Positions 1-8,621 are shown, numbered from the stretch's first letter. The stretch: DNA of 64,000 bases from Streptacidiphilus sp. P02-A3a (GCF_014084105.1 NZ_CP048289.1:5527922-5591921), one strand, 5' to 3'. The notes: generated by a model not told the origin, from the sequence alone. Translations and numbers: made by a program.

Positions 1-442
1 GAGCAGCAGCAACTCCGCCCAGCTGAACAGCGACGCGTCCTCGGCCGCGCAGAACGCCTACAACTCGGCGACCGCCAACAGCGGCAGCAGCTCCTCCTCC
101 ACCGCGAGCACCGGCTCCACCGCGTCCAGCTCCGCTGTCGCCTCGGCCGCCGCCTCCGGCTCTCCGCAGGCGATCGCCGCCGCGATCGTCCCGGCCGACC
201 AGCTGGCCTCCTTCGACGAGATCATCTCGCACGAGAGCGGCTGGAACGTCACCGCCGTCAACCCGTCCTCCGGCGCCTACGGCCTGCCCCAGGCCCTGCC
301 CGGCGACAAGATGGCCTCGGTCGGCGCCGACTGGCAGACCGACGCCACCACCCAGATCACCTGGGCCCTGCAGTACATGGACTCCACCTACGGCAGCCCG
401 AACCAGGCCTGGGCCTTCTGGCAGGCCAACAACTGGTACTGA
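1..442 (+). CDS. Secreted transglycosylase-like protein, C-terminal part
   Basis: This is the 3' end of a gene that begins outside the window; the frame starts at base 2 and stops at 440-442, leaving 146 codons. The first ~70 residues are a Ser/Ala/Thr-rich linker. The last ~75 residues form a compact domain with an SHESGWNV motif and a Trp-rich end (WALQYM, WAFWQANNWY). This matches the lytic-transglycosylase/Rpf-like C-terminal domain common in secreted streptomycete proteins annotated as aggregation-promoting factors. The Glu in HESGW would be the candidate catalytic acid for cleaving peptidoglycan glycan strands. The signal peptide is not visible because the N-terminus is missing. A strong hairpin follows the stop, so transcription probably ends there. 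The fold call is confident; enzyme activity is inferred. Confidence 0.8.
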   Translation, partial: SSSNSAQLNSDASSAAQNAYNSATANSGSSSSSTASTGSTASSSAVASAAASGSPQAIAAAIVPADQLASFDEIISHESGWNVTAVNPSSGAYGLPQALPGDKMASVGADWQTDATTQITWALQYMDSTYGSPNQAWAFWQANNWY

Positions 443-503
443 GCCACCCGAACCACCCCTGCGGCGCCCAGGCACCGGACAGGGGTCCTGCGGCGAGCAC
501 CCC

Positions 504-538
504 CAGGGGCCCGGCACACATCGTGTGCCGGGCCCCTG
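504..538. terminator. Bidirectional hairpin terminator
   Basis: A perfect inverted repeat with 16-base arms around a 3-base loop (ATC) lies between two convergent genes, the transglycosylase-like gene and the exported-protein gene ending at 621. There is no long T-run, as is usual in streptomycetes. Confidence 0.8.
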
Positions 539-620
539 CTCGTTGCCCCGCTGCCACTCCCACCCTCGGCAGTCGGTCCTGATGGTGCGTCAACTCGGTT
601 ACCGCGCGGGCCGACTGGCG

Positions 621-1187
621 TCAGCTGGCCGCGGTCCCGGCGCGGCGGCGGCGCATCATCCACACCGCACTGGCGCTGGCGCCCGCGAGCAGCAGCGCAC
701 CGGCCGCGGTCTCCATCGGGTCACTGGTGAGGACGGACCCACCGACACCGGTGGCCACCGCGCCGGTCGGCGTCGCCGAGGTGGCGGTGGTCGAGGTGCC
801 GGTGGAGGTGCTGGTGGAAGTACTGGTGGAAGTGCTGGCGGCGGAGATGGTCAACGGCGTGGTGCCGGACTCGGTCCCGCAGGTGAAGGTGACGTTCTGG
901 GTGCCCGGCGTGGCACTGGCGCTGACCGTGGTGGTACCGGTCTGCGAGGTGCTGTTGCCGGAGAGGGTAACCGTGTTGAACACAGAGGCCGCCGCCGTAG
1001 CGGTGGAGGAGCAGCCGGTCGCCGCGAAGGCCACCGTACCGCCGGGCGCCACGGTCGTCGGGAAGACGCTGAACCCGAACGAAGTGACGTTACTGCTGGT
1101 CCCGCCCTGGGCGAAGGCAGCGGGGGTGGAGAGACCCACGACCGCGGCCGCCGCGACGAGAGGCACGGCTATCGAGGTACGTCGCAT
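621..1187 (-). CDS. Exported Thr/Ser-rich protein with C-terminal membrane anchor
   Basis: The product has 188 residues. It opens MRRTSIAVPL, followed by a hydrophobic stretch and a signal-peptidase-like site near AFAQG. The mature part is a small beta-rich domain with two Cys (GCSS and FTCGT) that could form a disulfide. A low-complexity Ser-Thr repeat linker follows, then a C-terminal hydrophobic helix of about 20 residues ending in RRRR. This is the streptomycete cell-surface layout in which the tail stays in the membrane; no LAETG/LPXTG sortase motif is present. I chose the ATG at 1187 because the signal peptide starts there and AAGGGA lies upstream; an in-frame ATG at 1205 would overlap that ribosome site. 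Function is unknown, perhaps a surface or adhesion protein. Confidence 0.75.
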   Translation of the reverse strand: MRRTSIAVPLVAAAAVVGLSTPAAFAQGGTSSNVTSFGFSVFPTTVAPGGTVAFAATGCSSTATAAASVFNTVTLSGNSTSQTGTTTVSASATPGTQNVTFTCGTESGTTPLTISAASTSTSTSTSTSTGTSTTATSATPTGAVATGVGGSVLTSDPMETAAGALLLAGASASAVWMMRRRRAGTAAS

Positions 1188-1431
1188 GGAGGAAATCCCT
1201 TCCATCGGTTCCGGCGGAACATCGCGTGTCCGATCGGACACTGAAAGCGATGTTTCGCCCTTGTTGGTGACGCTAAGCCGAGCCGGGGGCGACGGCGAGC
1301 CGGGAGCCCCCCAGCGGCCCCGCTGTTGCTCCGAACGGGAACCGGCCCAGTCCCCGGCAGGCCCCGTGGCGAGCGGCCCGGTCGGTTGCGGGCCCGGTCG
1401 GGGCCGGGCCCGGGCCCGTGGCGGGCAAGGC

Positions 1432-1467
1432 GAAGGGCCACCGCGGTTCCGGCCGCGATGGCCCTTC
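1432..1467. terminator. Hairpin terminator
   Basis: An inverted repeat with 15-base arms (one mismatch) around TTCCGG lies just beyond the stop of the minus-strand gene at 1487. The rest of 1188-1486 is very GC-rich with further GGGCCC repeats and no gene that I can support. Confidence 0.65.
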
Positions 1468-1486
1468 ACGTCCTCGTCCGGTGTGG

Positions 1487-1711
1487 TCAGGTGGCTGCCG
1501 ACTGCAGGGCACGTCGATAGATCGACAGGCACAGCTGGCACTGCTGCTCCTGCTGGGCGAGGCCCTGCTGAAGCGGGGGAACGGCCACCCCCGTGTAGAG
1601 CGAACGGCCGCAGAGCATGTCGGAACCGGCGTCCTTGGCGATGTGCCACAGGTAGACGGGCTGGGTGGTGCCCGCGAGCGAATTGGTGATCTCAGGTCGC
1701 ATCTGGTGCAT
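1487..1711 (-). CDS. Small Cys-containing conserved protein
   Basis: This is a 74-residue protein starting MHQMRPE at the ATG at 1711, with AGAGGA about 6 bases upstream; a longer version from 1741 is possible but lacks a good ribosome site. It contains VYLWHI, a single Cys in SDMLCGR, and a CQLC pair near the C-terminus. This resembles a family of short streptomycete proteins with a WH motif plus C...CxxC that may bind a metal. I do not recognise a defined function. Coding is supported by the Cys spacing and ribosome site rather than by length. Confidence 0.55.
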   Translation of the reverse strand: MHQMRPEITNSLAGTTQPVYLWHIAKDAGSDMLCGRSLYTGVAVPPLQQGLAQQEQQCQLCLSIYRRALQSAAT

Positions 1712-1777
1712 GTTGGTCCTCTGTCCCAGGGGCCTCGCCACTTGCCGGCGATGGTCCGGTCAGGATGCAGGAAGGTC

Positions 1778-2778
1778 TCAATTCTTATACGAATGGCACG
1801 TGTTGAGCGCGGCAGCGCCCGGGCCGCTACCGCCGAACGGGGGACAGCAGGCGGCGGCGGGCAGGTCCAGCTGCCCGACCGCGTAGTCCCTGGGCCGCTG
1901 CCGGACGCCGCTCGGCAGCGGACGGCCGGTCAGGTCCAGGTGCAGCGCCCGCACCACGTCCACCCCGTCCACGGTCTCGAACAGCCGGAACCCGGCGCCG
2001 GTCCGGGGGTTGAAGTCGACCAGCTTGTACCGGCCGTCGCGCGGGTCGAGCCGCCAGTCCAGGTCCGCCGCGCCCCGGTAGCCCAGGCGGCGGCAGAACC
2101 CGGCGGCCTGCTCCGCCAGGTCCGGGTTGTCCAGCGCCCGTACCCGGGTGGCCGCCCCCGCGCCGGGCGGCCAGCAGCGGACCTTGACGCCGGTGAACGC
2201 CAGCGGGGGCGCGCCGTCGGCCGGGCAGTAGAGCTCGGTGATCCAGTCCCCGGCCGGTCCGGCCGGAAGGTACTCCTGGACCAGTACCGAGGGCGCCGGG
2301 CCCGGCGGACAGGCGGCGCGCAGTTCGCGCTCGTCCCGGACCAGGGTGGTGCGGCCGACCACCGGCGCGCGCAGCCGGGTCCACGCCGCCAGGTTCTTCA
2401 GCACCAGCGGATAGCCCCACTCCCGCCCGGTCGCCAGCAGCGCGGCGTGGTCGGCCGGACGAAGCGGCGGGCGGTGTAGCGGGAGAGCGCGGCCGGGGTG
2501 AACCGGTCCTCGACCATGGCGTGCACGGTGACGCCGCGCCGTCCCAGGGTGCGCAGCACGCCGACGCCGCCGGGGTGCTGCGGATAGCCGCCGATCTATC
2601 TGTTCGAACACCCACGGGATGTTGCGGGCCTCGTCGCGGGCCGGGACGACCAGGCTGACGGTCCGTCGGTCGGACGCCGAAGCGTCGACTGAGCTCAACT
2701 GGCGAATGTACTTCCGCGTTAGTGACCAATGCGGTGCCAGGGCCCCATCATTGCTGGGATCGTCACCCACAGTCAAGA
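1778..2778 (-). pseudogene. Broken chimera: GT2 N-terminus joined to ATP-grasp remnant
   Basis: Reading from 2778 downwards, the first ~50 codons (GTG at 2778 is a possible start) contain VSLVVPARDEARNIP, the nucleotide-binding beginning of a family 2 glycosyltransferase. At about 2590-2605 this ends abruptly. A different frame then carries the pre-ATP-grasp part of an ATP-grasp protein (GGVGVLRTLGRRG, then VEDRFTPAALSRY). At about 2455-2465 the frame changes again into the ATP-binding half (GYPLVLKNLAAW, VLVQEYLP, KLVDFNPRTGAGFRLFE), which runs to the stop at 1778. The first ATP-grasp segment is preceded in its own frame by TAG. The piece between RRFV and the ATP-binding half looks too short for the family, so a segment is probably deleted. 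No intact product is expected. A single long reading frame covers the GT2 start and the ATP-grasp end, but its middle is out of frame with the conserved sequence. Confidence 0.75.
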
Positions 2779-2838
2779 CAATTCGGTGACTTTTCTCATA
2801 TAAGCCGCAGATTGCCCGATCTGAGTGACCGATCGTCG

Positions 2839-4974
2839 CTATCGGTGCTCCGCCGCCCCGGCGATCCGGCGGGAGATCTCCCCCGGCCGGGCCGGGCGGC
2901 CGAAGTGCCACCCCTGTGCCCAGTCGCACCCCATCTGCCGCAGCCGCTCCGCGTGCTCCGGCGTCTCCACCTCCTCGGCGGTCACCGTGAGCCCGAGGGT
3001 GTGCGCCAGCGAGACCACCGCGCCGACGATCCGCCAACCGAGCGACTCGTCCCGGCTCGGGTCGTGCAGGTCGGCGACGAAGGAGCCGGCGATCTTCAGT
3101 CCGGACACCGGCAGGTCCCGCAGGTAGGCGAGGTTGGACCAGCCGGTACCGAAGTCGTCCACGGCCAGCGAGACGCCCATGTCCACCAGCGAGTGCAGCA
3201 CCTGCATCGACTCGTCGTCCCGGCCGACCACCGCGCTCTCGGTGATCTCCAGCTGGAGCAGCCCCGGGTCGAGGCCGGTGGACCGCAGGATCCGCTGGAC
3301 GTCCGACACCAGCCCGGCGTTGCGGGTCTGCCGCACCGCCAGGTTGACGTTGACCTGCGGCGCGAACCGGCCGAAGCGGCGCGACCACTCGGCCGCCTGG
3401 CCGCAGGCCTGCTCCAGCACCCAGCGGCCGAGCGGCATGATCAGCCCGGTCTCCTCGGCGGTGGCCACGAACTCGTCCGGTCCGAGCACCCCCAACTGCG
3501 GGTGCCGCCAGCGCACCAGGGCCTCCACCGCCACCAGCGAACCGTCGGCCAGCGCGCACAGCGGCTGGTAGTCGACGAAGAACTCGCCCCGGTCCAGGGC
3601 CACCGGCATCCGCACCGACACGGCGTAGCGGCTGACCTCGCGGGCGTTGTGCCTGGGGTCGTACAGCGTCCACCGGCCGCGCCCCTGCTCCTTCGCCCGG
3701 TACAGGGTGAGGTCCGCCGCCCGGACCGCCGCCATCGGCGTGGTGGTGGCCACCGTCCGCTCCAGCACCCCGACGCTGGCCCCGACCGACAGCCGGTGGT
3801 CGCCGACGGTCACCGGCCGGGACAGGGCGCCGAGCACGGTCTTGGCGACGGCCACCGCCTCCTGCTCGCCGCTGGTGTCGGCCAGCAGCACCACGAACTC
3901 GTCACCGCCGAGCCGGGCCACCAGATGGCCCATCGGGGTGAGCGCGGCCGACAGCCGCCCGGCCACGGCGGTCAGCAGCTGGTCCCCGGTCTCGTGGCCC
4001 AGACTGTCGTTGATGATCTTGAACCCGTCCAGGTCGACGTAGCAGAGCGCGAACCTGGCGTCCGGATCCGGCGCGGCGAAGACCTCCTCCAGCCGCTCGA
4101 AGAAGGCCGCCCGGTTCGGCAGCCCGGTCAGCGGGTCGTGCGTGGCCTGGTGCCGCAGCCGTTCCTGCAGCCGGTAGCGGTCGGTGATGTCCTCCAGCAT
4201 CGCCACCTGGTACTGCGGAGTGCCGTCGGCGTCCCTGATCAGCGAGACGGTCAGGTGCGTCCAGACCACCCCGCCGTCGCGCCGGTAGTACGGCTTGTCG
4301 AACTGGAAGTAGTCCCGCTTGCCGCTGATCAGCTCCCCGTACGCCTCCCAGACCCCGGGCGTGTCCTCCGGGTGCACCAGGTCGTCCACCCGCTGCCCCT
4401 CCAGGTCCTCCGGGCGCGCGCCGAAGAGCTCCATCAGCGCCGGGTTCACCTCCAGGATGGTGCCCTCGACGTCGCCGATGCCGATGCCGATCGCCGCGCT
4501 CTCGAACAGCGCCCGGAACCGCGCCTCGGATGCCTGTAGCGCCCGCTCGGCGTCCCGGCGGGCGGTGTCCGCCGCCAGCCGGATCGACTCCTGCTCGCGC
4601 AGCGTCCGCTCGCGCAGCGCCACCGCCCAGCCCGCCGCGAAGGCCCCGGCCAGCGCCGGTCCCCGGTCGTCGCTCAGCGGCCGCTCCTGGAGCAGCTCCA
4701 CCACCCGGGCCAGCAGCGCCGGGTCGGTGTAGTGGGCGTGCACCAGCATCGCCCCGGCCTCGGCCGCCGGGGCGGTGTCGAACGGCTCCTCGGTCCGGGC
4801 CCGGTTCAGCAGCGAGGTGGTGCGGCTGACCAGCCGCCGCCGGGTGCCCGGGGTCAGTGTGCCGCCGTGCCCGGAGTGCAGCAGCTCGCCCCAGGCGTCC
4901 CGGAACCGGGCCGCCGGGTCCTCCTCCTCCCGCGCGTCCTCACGCCTGCCGCCCATCGGCGGTGAGGCGTTCAC
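2839..4974 (-). CDS. PAS-GGDEF-EAL cyclic-di-GMP turnover protein
   Basis: The 711-residue protein makes and/or degrades c-di-GMP, the second messenger controlling streptomycete development. Numbered from the GTG start, the order is: an N-terminal alpha-helical region (1-150), a PAS domain with PAC (~150-265; FRALFESAAIG to MLEDITDRY), GGDEF (~275-435; RLGGDEFVVLL intact near 358) and EAL (~445-700; VEALVRW intact near 485, plus QLEITES, AVDDFGTG, QGWHFGRP). Two oddities are visible. No RxxD inhibitory site lies before GGDEF. The EAL metal-site motif usually written KID reads KIA (LKIAGSFV). The GTG at 4974 shares four bases with the upstream methyltransferase stop, which indicates translational coupling. 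An upstream start at 5052 would overlap that gene by 80 bases. The architecture resembles streptomycete RmdA-type proteins, but I do not claim orthology. Confidence 0.9.
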   Translation of the reverse strand: MNASPPMGGRREDAREEEDPAARFRDAWGELLHSGHGGTLTPGTRRRLVSRTTSLLNRARTEEPFDTAPAAEAGAMLVHAHYTDPALLARVVELLQERPLSDDRGPALAGAFAAGWAVALRERTLREQESIRLAADTARRDAERALQASEARFRALFESAAIGIGIGDVEGTILEVNPALMELFGARPEDLEGQRVDDLVHPEDTPGVWEAYGELISGKRDYFQFDKPYYRRDGGVVWTHLTVSLIRDADGTPQYQVAMLEDITDRYRLQERLRHQATHDPLTGLPNRAAFFERLEEVFAAPDPDARFALCYVDLDGFKIINDSLGHETGDQLLTAVAGRLSAALTPMGHLVARLGGDEFVVLLADTSGEQEAVAVAKTVLGALSRPVTVGDHRLSVGASVGVLERTVATTTPMAAVRAADLTLYRAKEQGRGRWTLYDPRHNAREVSRYAVSVRMPVALDRGEFFVDYQPLCALADGSLVAVEALVRWRHPQLGVLGPDEFVATAEETGLIMPLGRWVLEQACGQAAEWSRRFGRFAPQVNVNLAVRQTRNAGLVSDVQRILRSTGLDPGLLQLEITESAVVGRDDESMQVLHSLVDMGVSLAVDDFGTGWSNLAYLRDLPVSGLKIAGSFVADLHDPSRDESLGWRIVGAVVSLAHTLGLTVTAEEVETPEHAERLRQMGCDWAQGWHFGRPARPGEISRRIAGAAEHR

Positions 4975-5777
4975 GTCCGGCGCCCCACCCCTGCCATACC
5001 GGTCATCCGCTCCGGGTGCGGACCGACCGAGCCGGGGGTCTCCGGGTTCCACTCGGAGAGGTACACCACCCCGGGCTCGACCAGCTCGAAGCCGTCGAAG
5101 AAGCCGGTGATCTGCTCCCGGTTGCGCATGGTGAGCGGGGTCGGCGTGCGCCGGTACAGGTCCTGGTGCGGACCGGCCTGGTCCGGTCGGCCCTCCAGCG
5201 AGGCGTGCGAGAGCACCAGGTAGCTGCCCGGCGGCAGCGCGTCCCGCAACTGGCCGACCACGCGCTCCGGCTGCTCCTCGTCGCTGATGAAGTGCAGCAT
5301 CGCCACCAGCAGCACCGCGACCGGCTCACCGGGGCGCAGCAGTTCCTCCGCCGCGGGCTGGGCCAGCAGCGCCGCCGGGTCGCGCAGGTCCGCCTCGACC
5401 ACCTCGCTCAGCGGGTCGTCGGCCAGCAGCAGCCGGCTGTGCGCCACCGCCACCGGATCCCGGTCCACGTAGACCACCCGGGCCCGGGGTTCCACCTCGC
5501 GGGCGATCTCGTGCACCGCGCCGAAGGTCGGGATGCCGGAGCCGATGTCCAGGAACCGGGTGACGCCCTGCTCGGCGATGTACTGGACGGCGCGGCGCAG
5601 GAAGGCCCGGTTGGCCCGCATGATCAGCGGAAGTTCCGGCCACAGCTCGATGGCCTTGCGGGCCATCCGCCGGTCCGCCTCGAAGTTGTGCGAACCGCCG
5701 AGGTAGTAGTCGTAGACCCGGGCGGCGTTCGGCGTCTCGGGATCCGTTCCGGCAGGCACCCATGTCGGTCGCGTCAT
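4971..5777 (-). CDS. DUF574-family SAM-dependent methyltransferase
   Basis: This 268-residue protein begins MTRPTWVPAG at 5777, with AAAGGG upstream. It has the actinobacterial DUF574/methyltransferase 56 signature: ARVYDYYLGGSHNFEADR, then the SAM-binding loop FLDIGSGIPTFG, then VYVDRDPVAVAHS. A Rossmann-type methyltransferase fold is therefore expected; the substrate is unknown for this family. Its last four bases overlap the start of the PAS-GGDEF-EAL gene, so the two are probably co-translated. A paralogue lies at 10797-11639 in the same orientation. The 95 bases to the upstream transporter gene may hold its own promoter. Confidence 0.88.
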   Translation of the reverse strand: MTRPTWVPAGTDPETPNAARVYDYYLGGSHNFEADRRMARKAIELWPELPLIMRANRAFLRRAVQYIAEQGVTRFLDIGSGIPTFGAVHEIAREVEPRARVVYVDRDPVAVAHSRLLLADDPLSEVVEADLRDPAALLAQPAAEELLRPGEPVAVLLVAMLHFISDEEQPERVVGQLRDALPPGSYLVLSHASLEGRPDQAGPHQDLYRRTPTPLTMRNREQITGFFDGFELVEPGVVYLSEWNPETPGSVGPHPERMTGMAGVGRRT

Positions 5778-5872
5778 GCCGCACCCTTTCGCCGGACAGA
5801 GATGGGAAAACGGACAACAGACACCAAAAGCGTCCGCCCGATCCCCTCCCGGCGCAACCGCTTCCGCCCGGA

Positions 5873-7432
5873 TCAGCGGGGGTCCTCCCGCTCCGACGGG
5901 ACCGGCACGGCGGACTCCTCCGGTTCCTCCTGGCGACCGCGCTCCAGGCCGAACAGCGCCACCACCGCCGCCACCGCCATGATCCCGGCCATCGCGTAGA
6001 AGACCGCGCGGGTGGCGTAGGCGAAGTCGAGCCGGATGAAGTCCGGGATGTCCGCGGTGCCGCCGGTGCCGCCCTGCGACTGCGAGATGCCGGAGGCCTC
6101 CGCCGAGGCCTGCCCGGCGGGCATGCCCCGGGCGATCAGCGAGGCGGTCACCCGGGAGCGGAACTGCGACACCAGCACCGTCCCGAGGATCGCCAGGCCC
6201 AGGCTGGCCGCGTAGTTCCGCACCGTCTGGGTGATCCCGGTGGCCTCGCCGTACGACAGCCGGGACGCCCGGCTCACCGCGTCGGTGCTGGCCGGGCTGA
6301 GCATGAAGCCCATGCCCGCCCCGGCCAGCACCACGTACCAGATCTGGGAGTTGAAGTTCAGCTGGGTGACCTTGCCCGCCCACAGCGCGAAGCCGACGGC
6401 GCACAGGGCGCAGCCGAGGGTCACCGGGCGCTTGGCGCCGCCCCGGTCCAGCATCCGGCCGCCGAGCTGCGAGGCGACCACGAAGCCGAGGAAGAAGTAG
6501 AGCAGGTAGAGCCCCGCCTGCGAGGCCGTCTTCCCGAGCGCGATCTGCGCGTACTCGCTGGCGAAGAAGAACACCGGGATGAACACCAGCATGGCGATGC
6601 CCAGCACCAGGTTCTCCACCGCGAACGCCCGGATCCGGAAGATGTCCACCTTGATCAGCGGCGACGCGGTCCGCCGCTCGACCAGCACGAAGGCCACCAG
6701 CAGCAGCAGTCCGGCGGCGATGCACAGACCGATCCCGGGGTTGCGCCAGCCCCAGATCTGCGACTGCTGGAAGCCGAACACGCTCAGCCCTACCCCGGAC
6801 GCGATCAGGGCCAGCCCCCGGTAGTCCATCGGGGCGGGCCGGTGCTCGGTCACCGGCTTGGCCAGCGCGATCAGCACCAGCGCGACCACCGCCACCGGGA
6901 TGTTCACCCAGAAGATGGCCCGCCAGGTCCACTGGGTGAGGTATCCGCCGAGGATCGGGCCGATCGCGGTCAGGCCCCCGGCGATGCCGAAGAACACCGC
7001 CAGCGCCCGGCCGCGCTCGCGCAGCGCGAAGGTCTGCACCACGATCCCCAGCGCCGCCGGGAACATGATCGCCCCGCCAGCCCCCTGGACCACCCGGAAC
7101 AGCACGATCCAGGCCTCGGCCAGGCTCCCCTTGGGCGTCAGCCCGCACATCGCCGACGCCCCGGCGAAGACCAGCACCCCGAGCACCACCATCTTCCGGT
7201 GCCCGACGGTGTCGGCCAGCCGCCCGCCGAAGGCGAACAGCGCCGCCAGCGCCATCAGGTAGGCGTTCACCGCCCACTGCACCCCGGTCGCGCTCAGCCC
7301 CAGCTCCCGCTGGATCTCCGGCACCGCGATGGAGACGATGGTCTGGTCGATGAAGGTCATCGCGACCGCGAAGATCATCGCAGCGAGCACGAGATTCCTC
7401 GGTCGGCCCCCGGACCCTGCGCTGACGCTCAT
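5873..7432 (-). CDS. DHA2-family MFS drug exporter (14 TM)
   Basis: The 519-residue membrane protein resembles EmrB/QacA H+-antiporters. TM1 contains AVAMTFIDQTIVSIAVPEIQ, the motif typical of 14-TM DHA2 exporters. The loop FGGRLADTVGHRK is MFS motif A, and GLTAIGPILGGYLT is motif C, found in antiporters. The C-terminus is charged and cytoplasmic. I chose the ATG at 7432 because GGAG sits five bases upstream; the in-frame GTG two codons earlier would leave no spacing. Its likely role is proton-driven efflux of a hydrophobic drug or metabolite. No regulator is directly adjacent; the nearest TetR gene is at 8622. Confidence 0.9.
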   Translation of the reverse strand: MSVSAGSGGRPRNLVLAAMIFAVAMTFIDQTIVSIAVPEIQRELGLSATGVQWAVNAYLMALAALFAFGGRLADTVGHRKMVVLGVLVFAGASAMCGLTPKGSLAEAWIVLFRVVQGAGGAIMFPAALGIVVQTFALRERGRALAVFFGIAGGLTAIGPILGGYLTQWTWRAIFWVNIPVAVVALVLIALAKPVTEHRPAPMDYRGLALIASGVGLSVFGFQQSQIWGWRNPGIGLCIAAGLLLLVAFVLVERRTASPLIKVDIFRIRAFAVENLVLGIAMLVFIPVFFFASEYAQIALGKTASQAGLYLLYFFLGFVVASQLGGRMLDRGGAKRPVTLGCALCAVGFALWAGKVTQLNFNSQIWYVVLAGAGMGFMLSPASTDAVSRASRLSYGEATGITQTVRNYAASLGLAILGTVLVSQFRSRVTASLIARGMPAGQASAEASGISQSQGGTGGTADIPDFIRLDFAYATRAVFYAMAGIMAVAAVVALFGLERGRQEEPEESAVPVPSEREDPR

Positions 7433-7645
7433 GTCCACTCCTCGGCTGCTCCGTCGGCCGCTGCCGGCCCGCTGCCCGACTGCGCGTGTCCCGGCGTGCC
7501 GGTGTGTCCCCGGTCACAGTCACGCTCTCCCACACTCGGTCAAGCAGCGCGTCCCTGCCACCCACCGGACCAGGTTGGCGGCACCCCACCGCCGGATCGG
7601 GGCCCCGAATCCACCGAAGCCGGGGCACATCGGCATGATGGGTTC

Positions 7646-7999
7646 ATGACGATCTCGACTGGCTCCGCCTCCGATCCCACCAGCGCGAGGGACCGCAGCG
7701 CCCTCGAACAGATCCTCGGATGCCCCGTGTCAGGGGAATGGCCGACCGGCGCGGCGCCGGCCGGCAGCAGGGTGCGGGTGGTCCACGACACCGAGTGGGA
7801 GGGGCCCTGGCGGAACGAGTTCCTGGGCACCGTGGACGACCTGGTCGCCCCCGCCCCGGTCGACCACCCGCAGGCCCACGACGGGGAGTTGGCCTACTGG
7901 GTGCGCTTCGACGAGTCGCAGTACGACTGCGCGGGCGACGGCCCGTACCTCAAGGCCCTGATCTGGGCCCGGTACCTGCGCTTCGATCCCGGGCGGTAG
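7646..7999 (+). CDS. Conserved small actinobacterial protein
   Basis: This is a 117-residue soluble protein starting MTISTGSASD at 7646. The core includes ILGCPVSGEWPTG, RVRVVHDTEWEGPW, ELAYWVRFDESQYD and ALIWARYLRF. I recognise this as a conserved streptomycete protein often labelled ferrous iron transport protein A in automatic annotation, but I see no iron-binding motif that justifies the name. The gene is transcribed away from the exporter gene, with 213 bases between them, and ends 24 bases before the convergent Rieske gene. Function is unknown. Confidence 0.75.
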   Translation: MTISTGSASDPTSARDRSALEQILGCPVSGEWPTGAAPAGSRVRVVHDTEWEGPWRNEFLGTVDDLVAPAPVDHPQAHDGELAYWVRFDESQYDCAGDGPYLKALIWARYLRFDPGR

Positions 8000-8023
8000 C
8001 CCCCGTCCCGGCCCTCCCGCCGG

Positions 8024-8527
8024 TCACCGGGCGAGCGAGATCTCACCGTCGCTGACGGTGATGGCCTGCGCGGCCAGGGCGGTGGGGGCCGGGCCGCGCG
8101 CCACCGAGCCGTCGGCGACGCGGTACTGGCTGCCGTGGCAGGGACAGGTGATCAGGCCGTCGGCGACACTGCCGACGATGCAGCCCTGGTGGGTGCAGAC
8201 GGCGGTGAAGCACTTGAACTCGCCCGGGGTCGGCTGGGTGACCACGACCTTCTGCGCCTTGAACACCAGGCCGCCGCCGACCGGGACGGCACTGGTCGCG
8301 GTGAGCCCCTGCGGCGCGGCGGCGCTCCCGCTCGCGCCGCCGCCGGGCTCCGCCGTGGTGCCGGTGCCCCCGGCGCTGCTCCCGGCGCTGCTCCCGGCGC
8401 CGCTGCCGGAGCCGCTGCCGCCTCCGGCTCCGCAGGCGGTGAGCAGCGCGGCGGCGGCGACCACCCCGGTCCCCGCGAGGACGGTACGCCGGGCCGGGGC
8501 CTGCTCGTGCGGCTGGTCGATCTGCAT
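8024..8527 (-). CDS. Tat-exported Rieske [2Fe-2S] lipoprotein
   Basis: The 167-residue protein has an N-terminal twin-arginine motif (ARRTVLAG), a hydrophobic segment and a lipobox LTAC with the lipid-attachment Cys at residue 32. A long Gly/Ser linker follows, then a Rieske domain with CTHQGC and CPCHGS, the two Cys-His pairs that bind a 2Fe-2S cluster. Export of a folded cluster protein through Tat and anchoring on the outer membrane face are expected. Such stand-alone Rieske proteins are common in streptomycetes; the electron partner is not known. The gene is followed convergently by the small conserved gene. The TetR gene lies upstream on the same strand. Confidence 0.9.
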   Translation of the reverse strand: MQIDQPHEQAPARRTVLAGTGVVAAAALLTACGAGGGSGSGSGAGSSAGSSAGGTGTTAEPGGGASGSAAAPQGLTATSAVPVGGGLVFKAQKVVVTQPTPGEFKCFTAVCTHQGCIVGSVADGLITCPCHGSQYRVADGSVARGPAPTALAAQAITVSDGEISLAR

Positions 8528-8621
8528 CGGGTGCTCCTGCTGGTCGGGGACTGCCGTCGCCGACTCCTACGCGCCGCCCGCCGCCCCGGTTCAACCGATC
8601 CCGCGCGCCCGTCGCGCCGCG

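Noticed and set aside
5762-7999. Long plus-strand open frame opposite the exporter gene
   Set aside because: It is a shadow of the minus-strand exporter; only its last 117 codons (7646-7999) have conserved protein motifs and a ribosome site.
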